From Symbiodinium natans (lineage: Eukaryota; Sar; Dinophyceae; Suessiales; Symbiodiniaceae), in assembly GCA_905221605.1 (NCBI GenBank), contig CAJNDS010000180.1:873001-937000 (forward strand): 64,000 nucleotides of DNA. The letters run 5' to 3'. Of the stretch, positions 9,108 through 20,200 are shown piece by piece (the stretch's first letter is position 1; the number at the start of each line of letters is the position of its first letter). Position numbers and translations under genes: made by a program. A model generated the notes under the pieces. The model did no database searches, was not told where the DNA came from, and saw only the letters and a program-made list of their open reading frames with translations.

Positions 9108-9290
9108 AAGGGAGCGTGCAACGCTGTCTCACTCCATTCCGCTGCTTGGCATATAGACAGACAAAGCCGACAAGCAGCGGCTCCTGTCGACACGGAGCAT
9201 TCGATGCTGTGTTATATATAGAAGGTGACAAGGCCACCGCCGTCCTACCTTTCGGCTCCGGTTGACAGAGAGCACGCAACGCTGTCTCAC
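8978..9290 (+). repeat. Tandem duplication of about 162 bp at the transposase 3' end
   Basis: The end of the transposase frame (GCTGCTTGGCATA... from 8979) recurs from 9141 with about 80-85% identity by eye, including the CGGAGCATTCG and GAAGGTGACAAGG words. The second copy has stops and is non-coding. Confidence 0.75.
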
Positions 9291-11430
9291 TTTGGGCAAG
9301 ACGGGCGTGCTAGCAAGAACGAAGGTGTGGTTCGAAACCATACCTGCACGCTGCTGCCACTGTGCCCCCGGTGTAAAAACAAGGCTCTTCACAAAATGGC
9401 AGACGTGCAAATATTTTGAAAGATTATCATAGATTGTGATGAAACCACATTCTTTAGGGTGGAATGTCGAGTTCTTTTCTGTTACGGGAGCCTGACAATG
9501 TTGGAAAATATGTCTCAGAGATGCTTCAGTTTTCGTCACCGGTTTGGAGACTTAGCTGAGTTACCTGAGTTACGATAACCACGTAGCAACCCCTTAGCTA
9601 ACCACTTAGTTAACTGCTTAGCTACTACTTCGCTAACCCCGACGATAACCACTTACAATGCCTAACAAATGCTTAACACTTGCCATAACTAGATAGCAAC
9701 CACCCGGGCCATATAAGCACGCTGTTTGCAGAAGCCGGCAAAAACGGAAACACCGCAACAGTAAGTAGTCAAGGGCGCTGGAAACAAAGGGTTTTCAAAG
9801 CAATGTCATGCTCCAAGCGCATTCGAAACAAGGAGGACAACAAGAACAAAGGGCAGAGTTAAGCTGTGCCACTACTGGCCAATTGCAGGCAAAGCTTCTG
9901 GTGAGAGTTCTTTGCGCAGCTTTTGCTGAAGAGCAAGCTTGTGCACCAGCTGCTCCTGTTCCTTCACAAAGAAACAGGCTAACTCCAAACTGCCTCGAGC
10001 TGGTACCAAGATGCGATGTTGTCAGAAGCCAAACAACGAATTCATCTCAACCATGCGACATCAGCATGTGCCCCTGTGCCAAAAGCGCAAGAATACACAT
10101 CCACAGCAAGCAACTCACAGCCCCATACAACTCTGCAAGACGCAGGACTGCTCCTCTTCGTACTCTATGGCGCACAGCACCAGCCTCTAGAGCTGCAGCA
10201 GTCAAGGCTGACGTGCCGCATCATGCTTCGCTGCTGCATCCCTCCACGCAGAAAGCCGCGTGTATTGAACTGAGGGCGCCAGCTGGCCCAGCAGAACCAG
10301 AAGATACGCGATCATGACGGTCCTTACCTTGGGCCGGAGTGTATTGAAAGCAGAAGGACAACTGTACCAGCGCCTTTGCATCCTGGCTGCAAAGGCAAGC
10401 GCCTTCCACAAGGCAAACCTCCATGGGAGCAACCTTTCAAGCATTGCGTCATTTCACGGCTACACTAATGCTGCAAGACTCCTGAGATCTTACGACTGCC
10501 CCTAGAAAAAAGCAACTCACGTCTTGCATCGCAAACTGCCAGCGCTGTTTTGCTCACGCAATCAGCAACACACGGCTTTTGAACGCTTTTTGGGTCGAGG
10601 GGCGTCTGGCGGAAGTATCTCCATCGCAGGCCTTGGTGCATAGAGAAGAGACAAAACTCTCAAGACAACCTCCCACTCTCCAAGAAAACTCATGGGCTTT
10701 GCTGGCTAGCATCGGTTGATTGATTCAACTGGTTCTGCGGATTGTCGGTCCTAGAGCAGAAGCACGCTCTAAAGACGACCCAAAGAGTTGAACCATCATT
10801 CCATGTTCGAAGTCATGCAGGCACCAACTCCAATCTCAAGGCAATCCTCTGCCATTGTGCTCCATGGCCGCTGACAAGGGCTACAGAAGTGGGAATGTGA
10901 GTCACACGAAAATTCATGAAAACATGTATGCTGAAGCTTTCCCGGCTTCGCAGGTTGCTGCTTCTGCCTCCTACGGGCTGTGGACTGATCTCAACGACAT
11001 AGTACATAATGGTACTACTAGTGTTGACGCTCGGGTGCCTTAAGCTGTCAGGGTGAGCGTCGTCTGGCTGTTTTTTGGGTGCACGGTGATGTCGATGGCT
11101 CTTGGCCTTTGCCCCATGGTACAAGCTGGACGCCTTTGAGCTTCAAGCTGCAAGAGCCACGCACAAGAGCCGTGCCGTTCACCGTTCATCATTCTTGCAC
11201 CGCTCTTCACATACATATCGGAGGTCGTGAAGGGACGGGGAAGGAGTGCACCATATTTCAAGACACGTTGCCAGACATTTGCTCTTCGACCCTGCTTTTG
11301 CACCACGCTGTTGCAACAGTGGAGCAGCAGCCCTCTTTTTCGAGGCGATTGCAGGAACCGGCTGAAAGGCTGAGCTTGTTACGAGAAAATTAAGGCAACG
11401 CTGTCGTACTCCACGTAGAGTATATGAATG
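9291..11430. other. No recognisable gene
   Basis: ORFs here are short, overlap in opposite strands and show no motifs. At 9545-9710 there is a run of degenerate TTAGCTAACC/ACCACTTAG words, an old tandem repeat. Minus-strand blocks at 10.81-11.30 kb are weakly exon-like. GGGAGC density falls to background after 9486. Confidence 0.35.
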
Positions 11431-11465
11431 TTTTGTTCAGTAATTCTTCCTCTTCCCTTCAATGG

Positions 11466-11780
11466 TTAAGGCCGATTCCCGAACAGCAGCCACAGATCGG
11501 CGCGGCGATGCCTCAGCCCACCACGCCTGACCGCAGCAGGCTGCAGACTTGAATACTTGGACTTGGACTCTGTAGGCAATGGTAGGCACATACGCAGGAC
11601 ACCTGCAAGACTCCGGGGAGGCGTCTGAAATGAAGACTTCCTGTACACACCGTAATCTTCCCACATTAGGAGGCTGACCACTGCATCGGCGACCAATCCG
11701 TGCGAAAGAGCCGGTCGCAGCGCCACATAACCAAGCGATTCCTTGGGTGGAAGCTGCTTCCGCCAAGATAATGAATCTAC
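11466..11780 (-). CDS. Possible exon, unknown protein
   Basis: A minus-strand frame encodes a protein-like block (LPPKESLGYVALRPALSHGL followed by VADAVVSLLMWEDYGVYRK). A second minus frame is also open over the same stretch, so the true frame is not settled. No family recognised. Confidence 0.25.
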   Translation of the reverse strand, partial: VDSLSWRKQLPPKESLGYVALRPALSHGLVADAVVSLLMWEDYGVYRKSSFQTPPRSLAGVLRMCLPLPTESKSKYSSLQPAAVRRGGLRHRRADLWLLFGNRP

Positions 11781-12016
11781 CCTACATTGTGTCTCTGACA
11801 CCTCGACTGCTCAGGTTCTCTCGGGGCGTCCTCGCTTGGCCTTTATTGTTGTTGGCTCACAAGTGGAACAGCGCACACACAAACACGACACTTTTAGAAC
11901 GGCATCGAAATTTGGGCCCGCAAGGGCAGTTCTTTATGCTGTCCAACTTCGCACGCACTCATGGCAAGCCTGATCTGTTCGCAAGAACGCGCGCGCGCTG
12001 ACGGGCGGGCGTGCGT

Positions 12017-12235
12017 TCGTGCTGCGTGTGTGCGTGGTTGTATGTGTGGGTGGGGGTGTGTGGGTGTGTGTGGTGTGTGTGGGTGTGCGGGAGGGTGCGG
12101 GAGGGTGCGGGAGGGTGGGAGGGTGGGAGGGTGGGAGGGTGGGTGGGGGGTCATGGCGGGTGGGCGGATTGGGGGTGGGGAGGTGCGCAGGTGTGTGGGT
12201 GTGCGTGCGTGCGTTTGCGCGGCTGTGGTTGTTGC
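12017..12235 (+). repeat. GT-rich microsatellite with GGGAGGGT core
   Basis: TGTG/GGGTG repeats surround a core at about 12088-12150 with three copies of GTGCGGGAGG followed by GTGGGAGG copies. Runs of three or more G at short intervals make G-quadruplex formation on the plus strand plausible. Confidence 0.85.
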
Positions 12236-14797
12236 TGTGCGTGCGCGAGAACGCGTTACCGTTACAACATCTCGAAAGTGGCATGCGCTGATGACCACGG
12301 TTGGCTGCTGGCTTACTGCCACGGCCACTGCACCTGGGCTGAGCGGGGCGTGCCAGGGCAAAGCGCGCTTAGGACAGGTCGACTTGTAGGCAATCCGCGT
12401 CGATGCAAACTGCTTCTGTTGGATCAGCTTGTGCTTTGGCAGATCTTCCTGCAAAGTGCCGAAATTAAAACATTGACTTGGTCTGGGTGGGCATCAGAAT
12501 ATCGAATTCGAAAATTTCCCAGGCGCCGTTTAGTACAAAACCAAGCTGGTTGGGCGTCGGGCTTTTCGGCCTGGAGGCGTTGTTCATGTTATCGGAAATG
12601 CCCTTTGCTAGGGCCACGAGTATCTGGCATAACGTTTGGCATTCACACACCGCACACGTGCACAGGATGGGATATACACAAAGTAAAGGCGAAAGGCCAA
12701 AGCCGAAGCCCTCAACCAAAGCCCTGAGCCCCAAAACCCAAAAGAAACTTGAATGGCGCTATTTCTGTTCAATCGTATACCAGTGGTGCTCGAAAATCTC
12801 GACGCATGTCCTCCAGCTGAGGCATCCAGGCATAGCGCTCGGTAGCAGACATGCCTCAGGACTTGGCGAGTGCTCAACCCTCCGGTTCTGTCCGGTCTTT
12901 GCCTTCTGACTCCAGGCACGCCTACCGTTACGGCACTTGTCGATGTTCGTTCTGCTATCAGCATAAGAAGTCGTAAAGCCGGAGCCTGTGCCTAGATTCT
13001 ACAAGAGGCTGACTCACAAGCAGCAGTGGACCGTGCACCTCTGCAATCTTCCGTAAAAACCCTAAAATCTGCACCATGGTTCACGCCAAGATAGTCAGCT
13101 AAACCCCAAACCAATTGGTAACAGGCCTTCTTCGGCAGAAGCGTGGAACACCTCAAACCCGCCACCTGGGGTGCGCGAGGATGCTTCTTGAAAAGTTCAG
13201 CTCCATTTGCTACAAAACATCGGCGAAAGCATGTTCAGTATTAGGGGCGAAAGAAAGCATGTTGGCTGGTGCAGATACAACGCGGTAAGAACGCCATGAG
13301 TCATAAGCGTTTCTTGCCCGCAAACCACGGAACTCTGGGCCCTCATGCAGACAATAAACACACACAAAGCGCAAGTGTCGCAATGTCGCCAATTAGTCAC
13401 ATGAAGCACACACATAAACCCATGCACCCGAAACTGTCTACAGGCTACGGGAGGACCCTTGCCCCCGCACCAAGCATACCTGCCTTTCTTGTCGAGGTTT
13501 GCGGCATCTGGAGTCGTCCACACGGCAACCTGGGCTTCGGATGTCTTCGGACTGCCAAGAACTGGTCTGCTTGCGGTGCAACCAAAATGGAAATGGCCGT
13601 CGCTAACTTTGCTCACACAATGCCTGAGGCAAGGACCGCCACAGAGCAAGGCCTAAGTTGGAGAATTGGCACGAAGCGAACTGCGGAGGGGCGCCGTGTG
13701 AGAGCGAAAACCCACTCTCCGACCGCGCTTTCTGTGTTTTCGCTTTTGAGGTCCTGGCAGGCTGTGTGTTCCGAGGCCTGGATATCCTGGCCACTCCGTA
13801 TCGTACTTGTGGGCATAGAGGTTGCTAAGCCTGGGTATAGCCATGTGAAGCAGCAGCACTCGAAGCCCTCACGTGCGCTAGTTCAATCTCTATTTCCACG
13901 TGTCCGGTGGAGCTGAGAGCACTGCCGATGTGGGCCCAAGGCCGTTGGCCTTTGCGGCTCCGGTTATGGATGGAAATTGTATAGCATCATGGATCTAGAA
14001 GGTCTACCGACTCTATCGCAGCTGCTGAGGGGCGTGCAACAAAGCAGGAAGCTCTGCAGCCATTTGAAGCAACAGCTCGGCCTTAAACCACTGCATTCTA
14101 TCCCTGCATTTGGGAGCATTTCCAAACCAATCTGAAAGCCGAGGTCATGTCGTGCAGTCCATCAAAGAGGGTTGCCTTGAGATAAGATCCGCCCGCCTGC
14201 GGGCTGTACCAGACGGTGGCCTTCGGAGCTGCACACACTGCGTCCCCTGATTACGCAGAAGACCTCTTCAGCTCAGCTCGAAATTCTGTAGTAGACCATT
14301 TTTGTGCTCGTGCCTGTCGCCAAGACTCGCCCGTAGGCGCATGCAGTCGACGGTGCGATCAAAGCTTTGGACACCGTGACATTTCGGGAAACAGTGAATC
14401 GTGGAGAATCACTACGAGACACCATCCAAAGCAGCAACGAAATGCCGTCAGTCAGACACCATCATCAGCACGGCTTGTGCTGGTGTGCGACCATCATGCG
14501 CGGATGTCGCTGTTCAAACGAAGCATGCTACAGTAGCTTCGATCACCCGATCCAGTCTCCATGGTCATGCCGCATGCCCCTGGTCCCAGTCTCCAGAGCG
14601 AAGAGCGGGCATACTATCGACCAATGGTAGCTTTTTCAAGGGCAGCCGCATCCTTTCCCTGCACACGCGCTTACTATAGTTCCTTTAGTGCACGGACTGC
14701 CATAGTGCACATGCAAGGACCCTCCCATCCCTGTTCCACAACAAAAAACTCGAAGATGGTTCCTCAAGGTCTCGAGTACGTCTTAGCCGCTGGCCTT
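12236..14797. other. No gene assigned; weak exon-like blocks
   Basis: A minus-strand block at about 13.45-13.63 kb (SPKTSEAQVAVWTTPDAA, then GRYAWCGGKGPP) looks protein-like but an opposite-strand frame is also open. Nothing else stands out. Confidence 0.3.
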
Positions 14798-14811
14798 TTG
14801 AGCCAAAATGG
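14798..14811 (-). other. Candidate spliced-leader relict
   Basis: On the minus strand, CCATTTTGGCTCAA matches 14 consecutive bases of the 22-nt dinoflagellate spliced leader (its end, lacking the leading CCGTAG and the last G). Such truncated relicts are known where trans-spliced mRNAs were copied back into the genome. On the plus strand the same bases provide an AAAATGG start context, so chance is possible. Confidence 0.35.
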
Positions 14812-15005
14812 TTGCATCGCAAGGCATTGGGGGCAAGATCCGACATGTGAAGAAGCTACAGACCCCTTTTCTAACCTTCGAGGCCATCTGCAGCCGTTTA
14901 AATTTATCCAAACCCCGAAAGCCACACCTCGAGGAAATGTTGGACCAGGGCCGCCAGGGGCTTCGGGAGAAGTGCCGCGTCCAGATAAGCCAGGCCATCC
15001 TGTAA
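14808..15005 (+). CDS. Possible small plus-strand ORF or 3' exon
   Basis: ATG in a CCAAAATGG context, then 65 residues that look protein-like and basic (GKIRHVKKLQTPFLTFEAI; LEEMLDQGRQGLREKCRVQ), ending at TAA. A minus-strand frame is open over the same region. No family recognised. Confidence 0.25.
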   Translation: MVASQGIGGKIRHVKKLQTPFLTFEAICSRLNLSKPRKPHLEEMLDQGRQGLREKCRVQISQAIL

Positions 15006-15248
15006 ACGATCTGGCATCACGTGCTCGAAATTTCGGGTAGTTAGCCCTAAAGTTGTCCATCTGCCTCGGGCCTGGGACCTGCCAAGATAAATTAGCCAAG
15101 CATGGTAAACCTCTCCTCTTGGCGACTCTTTGTCTCACACATCACATGCAGTGGCGTCACGAAGACTTTGTACAGCCACAGGTAGGGCCTCCAGCTTCAT
15201 AGATAATTGTAGTGGTCTGAATACCCACACTTCCTACACTGCTGCTTT

Positions 15249-16013
15249 TCACGCAGAGTGCAGCGCATCAAACTGCACCGATTTTGTAACCACCGACTTG
15301 GAACTGACATAAGTGTAAACTGACAGCATGACAACCATGACTGCCAAAAGCGTGCGTATGTCGAAGGTGGTTTGGAACACGGGCAGGAGAACCTCCATGA
15401 GGTAAGTTCCCAGAACAGCCAAACTCTCGCCCATGTTCTTCAGGACAGAGTCCAAGTACACAAGGAGATAAAGCGTGCTCCATGCCTTGAGCATATGTGT
15501 CACAGCCACCGCCACAGTGCAAGAGTCCCATCCGTGGAAAAAGCCGTTCTGCAGTGTCTTTCCATCCAGGCACACCAGCACAGTAAGGAGGAGCGTCCGG
15601 GAAATTCGTAGCTGAACGGCTTGAATGTATACAGGGTCGTCAAACTCTTTGGTATAACGGTCTGTGAGAACGGCGGCTAAGCAGGACACCGTCACCTTCA
15701 GCACTACGGTGACCGTCCCCAACAATTTGTCTGTATCACCATCGTCGGTGTCACTCTGCATGTCGAGACACATGTACACAGACATGGAGCACACAACAAG
15801 CGAAAGCAGATTCCACTGGAATGGCGTTTGGCCTTTGCCACTTACTAGCCACAACATCAGTGCAGTGATCAGCAGCCTCGACTGTAGAAGAATCTGATAA
15901 GAACCACCCCCGAGCGACGCCATGCTGCGCATCTCGAGGTAGTCCCCGAGCCCGAAAAGGAAGCCAATCATGGTGAAGATCTTCCTCGGAGGGTTCACAA
16001 ATGGGCAGGGCAC
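15249..16013 (-). CDS. Nucleotide-sugar transporter (SLC35-like), 5' exons missing
   Basis: A single open block of 254 residues ending at a stop at 15249. It shows the hallmark region of the nucleotide-sugar transporter family: FLFGLGDYLEMRSMASLGG, then YQILLQSRLLITALMLWL (helix with the conserved Q-x2-L-x6-TAL pattern), followed by further hydrophobic helices (LLSLVVCSMSVYMCLD; LLLTVLVCLDG; LAVMVVMLSVYTYVSSK). Such proteins exchange UDP- or CMP-sugars for nucleotide monophosphates across Golgi or ER membranes. Family members have about 10 helices and over 300 residues; the first two helices are absent here, so one or more upstream exons should lie at higher coordinates and I could not find them. 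The M at 16013 is probably internal: an AG acceptor lies just before IFTMIGF. The exact sugar cannot be told. Confidence 0.8.
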   Translation of the reverse strand: MPCPFVNPPRKIFTMIGFLFGLGDYLEMRSMASLGGGSYQILLQSRLLITALMLWLVSGKGQTPFQWNLLSLVVCSMSVYMCLDMQSDTDDGDTDKLLGTVTVVLKVTVSCLAAVLTDRYTKEFDDPVYIQAVQLRISRTLLLTVLVCLDGKTLQNGFFHGWDSCTVAVAVTHMLKAWSTLYLLVYLDSVLKNMGESLAVLGTYLMEVLLPVFQTTFDIRTLLAVMVVMLSVYTYVSSKSVVTKSVQFDALHSA

Positions 16014-16600
16014 TAGGCCATCATATTGTACACGTCAAACTGGGTCGGAGGTTGCGATCAGGTCCAAATGTAGTGCCAAGATGCAGCGGAGCTGGATTCC
16101 AAATTGTTCTCCACCTCGCCGTGACAAGAATATGCAGATAGTCTAAGCAAGCGAGAGTGCGCCCCTCAAATCACCATCTGCCACTTCGGTCCTGCAATGT
16201 CCTGCAGGTGTCGCTGGGAGATGTCAAAGCATCCGGGTTGCGCTTAGCTTCCACTACGTCACTACGTCTTGAGCTTTCCACTCGACAGGCCCCCTGCGCC
16301 ACGCTTCATGGCATGTAACACATATCAAACTCTACACAGCCAAACTTGGTGAATCGGAATAACGGAATAACCCACCCGCACACAAAGAAGCCGAGGCACT
16401 CCCCACGCCACAGTGCCAAGGCCTGAGCGACCAGCATTGACATGGCCACCTGCGCAGCAGGGACCTATGGCAAGAACCAGCGCAGAACGAATCGAACTTC
16501 TCCTCCCGGCCAACACAACCTATGCCTAGAGTGAGCATCGGGCGAAAGAATACCTCGTGACATGACCAAGCACGTGGAACTGTGAAGATGTGGGGAAGAG
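16014..16600. other. Intron or upstream flank of the transporter
   Basis: Expected to hold missing 5' exons. A minus-strand hydrophobic block at about 16.33-16.43 kb (LGFFVCGWVIPLFRFTKF) is a weak candidate only. Confidence 0.25.
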
Positions 16601-16609
16601 CTAAAGAAT

Positions 16610-16990
16610 TTACACAGATGAACACCAAAGAAGACGAGAGTTCAACGCTCGCGCGCGGGCGGCTCGACCTTCCTCCAAAATGTCCCCAATCAGTGTGGGA
16701 TGCTTCCGAAGGGCGGTGCGGGGGGGTTCATTGGCAGCTTGTGGCAGTTTATTGCGCAGGGCCTCGGCCAAGTTTGCTGTCTGCGGGCCATAAGCGAAGA
16801 ATTTGGTCCCATCTGCCCCAATGCTTTTGGAGGCATCAATCACCTCAGAGATCTCCGAGCTATCCCCGACTTGTCAATTCATTCCTTCAATCCATTTCAC
16901 TTCCTTCCCTTCTCAGAACTGGCCCTCATCTCCGCATACCGCTGAAACTTCCCGTAGCACTCAGACATGCCAAGAGGCTGTGGGGTGGAT
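16610..16990 (-). CDS. Possible two-exon fragment, unknown protein
   Basis: Block 1 at about 16975-16910 reads LGMSECYGKFQRYAEMRASS; block 2 at 16855-16610 reads ISEVIDASKSIGADGTKFFA and on to GPQTANLAEALRNK. A short intron between them (about 55 nt) would join them. The residues look like real coding sequence but match no family I know. Confidence 0.3.
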
Positions 16991-17176
16991 GGCGCGAATG
17001 AACACGAAGAAGATGAACAGTGTGGTCTTGACAGCAGCAGAAGGCTGAACCTTGGGCCTTTTTAGGTCCCTGAACTCAGTCCCAGAATACGCCATGTCAT
17101 GGAGCTAAGCCATGGGCTCTGCTGGCTCTGCAAGCTTGAGCTTTCCATGGGCTGTGGTGCAACATGGCGGTTCAAC

Positions 17177-17226
17177 AATGTGCATCAATGTGCTACGATG
17201 TGCTACAATGTGCTACAATGTGCTCC
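17177..17226 (+). repeat. Decanucleotide repeat TGCTACAATG
   Basis: Five imperfect tandem copies of a 10-bp unit (TGCATCAATG, TGCTACGATG, TGCTACAATG twice, TGCTCC). Confidence 0.85.
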
Positions 17227-20200
17227 CTGGATCACAAAGCCCTGTGCCATGGCCAGCAAATGGCCTTGCGGAATGTCTCTTCAAGCAGCAGCCAGTTCGC
17301 ACTGGTACTTAGGACCTTTGCTGATCAAGGTGTTAGGCTTCTTCCAAGAATGAATCTTCCAAGATGCTGACACCGCCCTCCAATTTCTCCTGGCAAGCTG
17401 AGTTTAGAGCGCACCCTCTGATAAACTGAGCAGCAGAGCACGATGACACAATGCCTGTGGAATGTGGACAATGACAATTCGTCAGCGGTGCTAGATGCGG
17501 CACGTGGACTGCTCGGTCCAGGTAGGGCTTCAGCCTTTCACGCAAATGCACAGCATTACTGTCGGTGCTCATTACGATCCGCACAGTGTGCGACCCTCCG
17601 CATCTCAAGAAGTGCCCGCAGTACTCCTTTTTAGCATTGCGCCGGCCCCAGCGTCTGCACTGTCTTGTTCTAGCCAGGCCAGCGCCTGCCAAGCCAGTCA
17701 ATGCAGCAAATTGGGTAAATTAAGTCTTAGGAGGGGGATGAAAAAAACAACGCTGGCAATTGATTCATGGGAGGGTGATTTGGGACAATCGCGGATTCTC
17801 CTGGCCTGTGGTTTCAACATCTCTGCTGAGGAAAGACGGCCGGCACCCAGCTCCATCGCCAGCCCAGACCTGGGACGCACGGATCGGTCTTCAAAACTGT
17901 CGTGTTCTGCGGACAAGTGCGTTAAAATCGCTATGGATTCTGACGGAGAATCAAAGGTGACCATGTGCTTGGTTTGACTTGCACTACAGTCCTCTTTTGT
18001 TGTCGGCTGTGCGGCACGACCCTTTATGACTCCAATCATACTTCGACTCGACCTCCACAGGGACTGATCAACCCGTTCAGAAAGAAAGCTGCAAAAGCCT
18101 GGGTGTCGCACAGGACCATAGCCTAAGTGACCACATTGTCATGTATGCCAACAGCAAGCGCACCCCCCCTGCCCGCAAAGCAGACCCAGCTCACCGGTGT
18201 AAGTGCCAATGCCCGGCGGCTATATGAAGAATGAGGACGCAACGCATCTCTGCAGCATCACAAGATGCCCCGGAAACTCCTGCTCAGGGCAGTGAACGCA
18301 AGCAAGAAAAAAACGGGTGCGCGCCGCGCCGAGACCATGAGCAAAAAGCAGAGCCGAAGAGTGTAGGCCGGTTAGGGAAACAGGGGGAGGCGGCTGAATG
18401 GGACTACTGGGGCAAAAGGCCAGCGTGCTTACAAAAAGCATATCAGCATGTCATTGCATCATATCTGGTCCACCCGTACTGCACACAGCCGTCGAAACCC
18501 AATACCGGTGCACTCTGATGAAGCTTGAGGGGGCTCCAGTCTTGTGCTCATGTGCTGACTGAAGAGAAGTCACGGCCTCGATGTCATCGATTTGTCCACC
18601 CCTGGCGCATGCTGGCGTTAAGCAGCGTCACTAGGCGCATCAAGGAGCCCTTGCTATTCTTGCATACGTTCAGTGTACACTGGCCTGAGGTACGAGTCCA
18701 ACGTCATGATGTCCACGTCCATCTCAGTAGAGTGGGGCTCATATTCAGCCCCTTCGATCTGTCAAGCTCAGCTACCAACTGGCATTCCCACTTTCGGAGC
18801 CAAGCGGTTCCTTGGAGGCTTCAACTCCCCTCCCCGAATGCCTCGTGTTAGAGAGGGGCCCTATAAAAACCCATGAATCACAATTCCTCAAGCCCTCGCA
18901 TCACGTGGGAGAAGGCAAATCTGCATTTCTGAAGGCGTGAAAGCCATGCTACTGATTGCAGGCATGTGTAAAGTTTGGCTGCACTAAACACACCCCAAAG
19001 TCTGCCAAGCTTCATGTCATAGGGGTATGGCCCTCGGTTGAAGAAGACATGGGCCAGGAGCAGTGCCAGCCTCGGGTCCTGTCCATGATCGGTCTAATGT
19101 TCAGTGCTCTGTTACACCAGGCTTCCAAAATAAACGAGAACCATTGACAGGACAGGGAGGACGATACGAGGAGAGCAGGCCAGCAAACACAGGTCTGATT
19201 GCAGGGTCTCATGTATACGGGTGCCTTCTTGTGGTCCCAAGCTTCCAATACTAGAATGTTTAAGCATGTCGAATGGGTGCCTGGTTCCGACTGCGGAAGC
19301 CACAAGCCCAGAAGGCCGGCGGTACCTCCATCGGATCGGGTGGAGGTGATGGTGAAGTGACACAAGGCATGCTGGCTAAAGCCTGCATGGGTGGTCATGA
19401 GGGTCCCTGCATGGGTCCGTTGCCCACATCATGGTATTGCACGCCGAGCAGTCAGCCACTGTTCCTTTTGCTCTATTTAAGTCGATGGGTTGAGTTGAGA
19501 AGCGGGACATCACATGTCGGTTCATGGTTGGCTCAAAGCCCATGATGTCCAAACATTTGGGGAAGCCTGTCAGATGCTTCGCAACCTGCAGTCTCTGTGC
19601 CACTTCCCATTGCATGAAAACACGGGCATCCAAGACATCAAATTTGAGCACCCTTCTAATCCTTCTTACTGCAACCAAAATGGTCAGAACGCGTTTGAGT
19701 TCCAACCAGCTTCGTCTGCTTCGGTCTCTGTACACACAGCGAAACACAGACGTGGTGGCATCAGCACCAGCCGGATCTGGTTTAAGATATGAGCTCAGAA
19801 TCGGACATCCAGCCAAGACCAAGCAAGGATGTCACGCTCTCTCTTTCTCAATCTATCCCCCCTCCCTCCTTCCCTGTCTCTTGACCTGGGTCTTAATTAC
19901 TAGCAAACATGTGCGTCACGCGAGCTCAGTGTCGCCTGTCGACCCCAGCGGCTTTAAAAGCACCCCCGCTTGTAGGGAGCGTAGTTCACACTATAGGCCG
20001 CTGATGCTGGAATAGCTCAGGCGCGGCATCGCAGCATGTCGTGCAGCGTTTCCTGTGCAGCTGCAGCCACGTAACGTAGCACCAAACGATACCAGGAACT
20101 AATGGACGCCGATCACACAGCAAACGCGGAATGCAAGGTAAACCTTACATGCATCGCGCCAAACTCCATCAGTTCCTGTCTTGCCGTTGCAAGATGTTGC

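Larger units (their letters stand above)
3526..9290 (+). mobile_element. DDE-type DNA transposon-like element, boundaries unresolved
   Basis: A plus-strand gene set (two weak ORFs, a basic Cys-motif protein and a two-part transposase) shares dense GGGAGC micro-hairpins, which drop to background after about 9.5 kb. Autonomous elements with a large accessory protein beside the transposase are known for the CMC (CACTA/Mirage/Chapaev) and KDZ/Plavaka groups, which the transposase motifs resemble. I could not identify terminal inverted repeats or target-site duplications, so the ends given are simply those of the coding and duplicated sequence. Confidence 0.45.
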
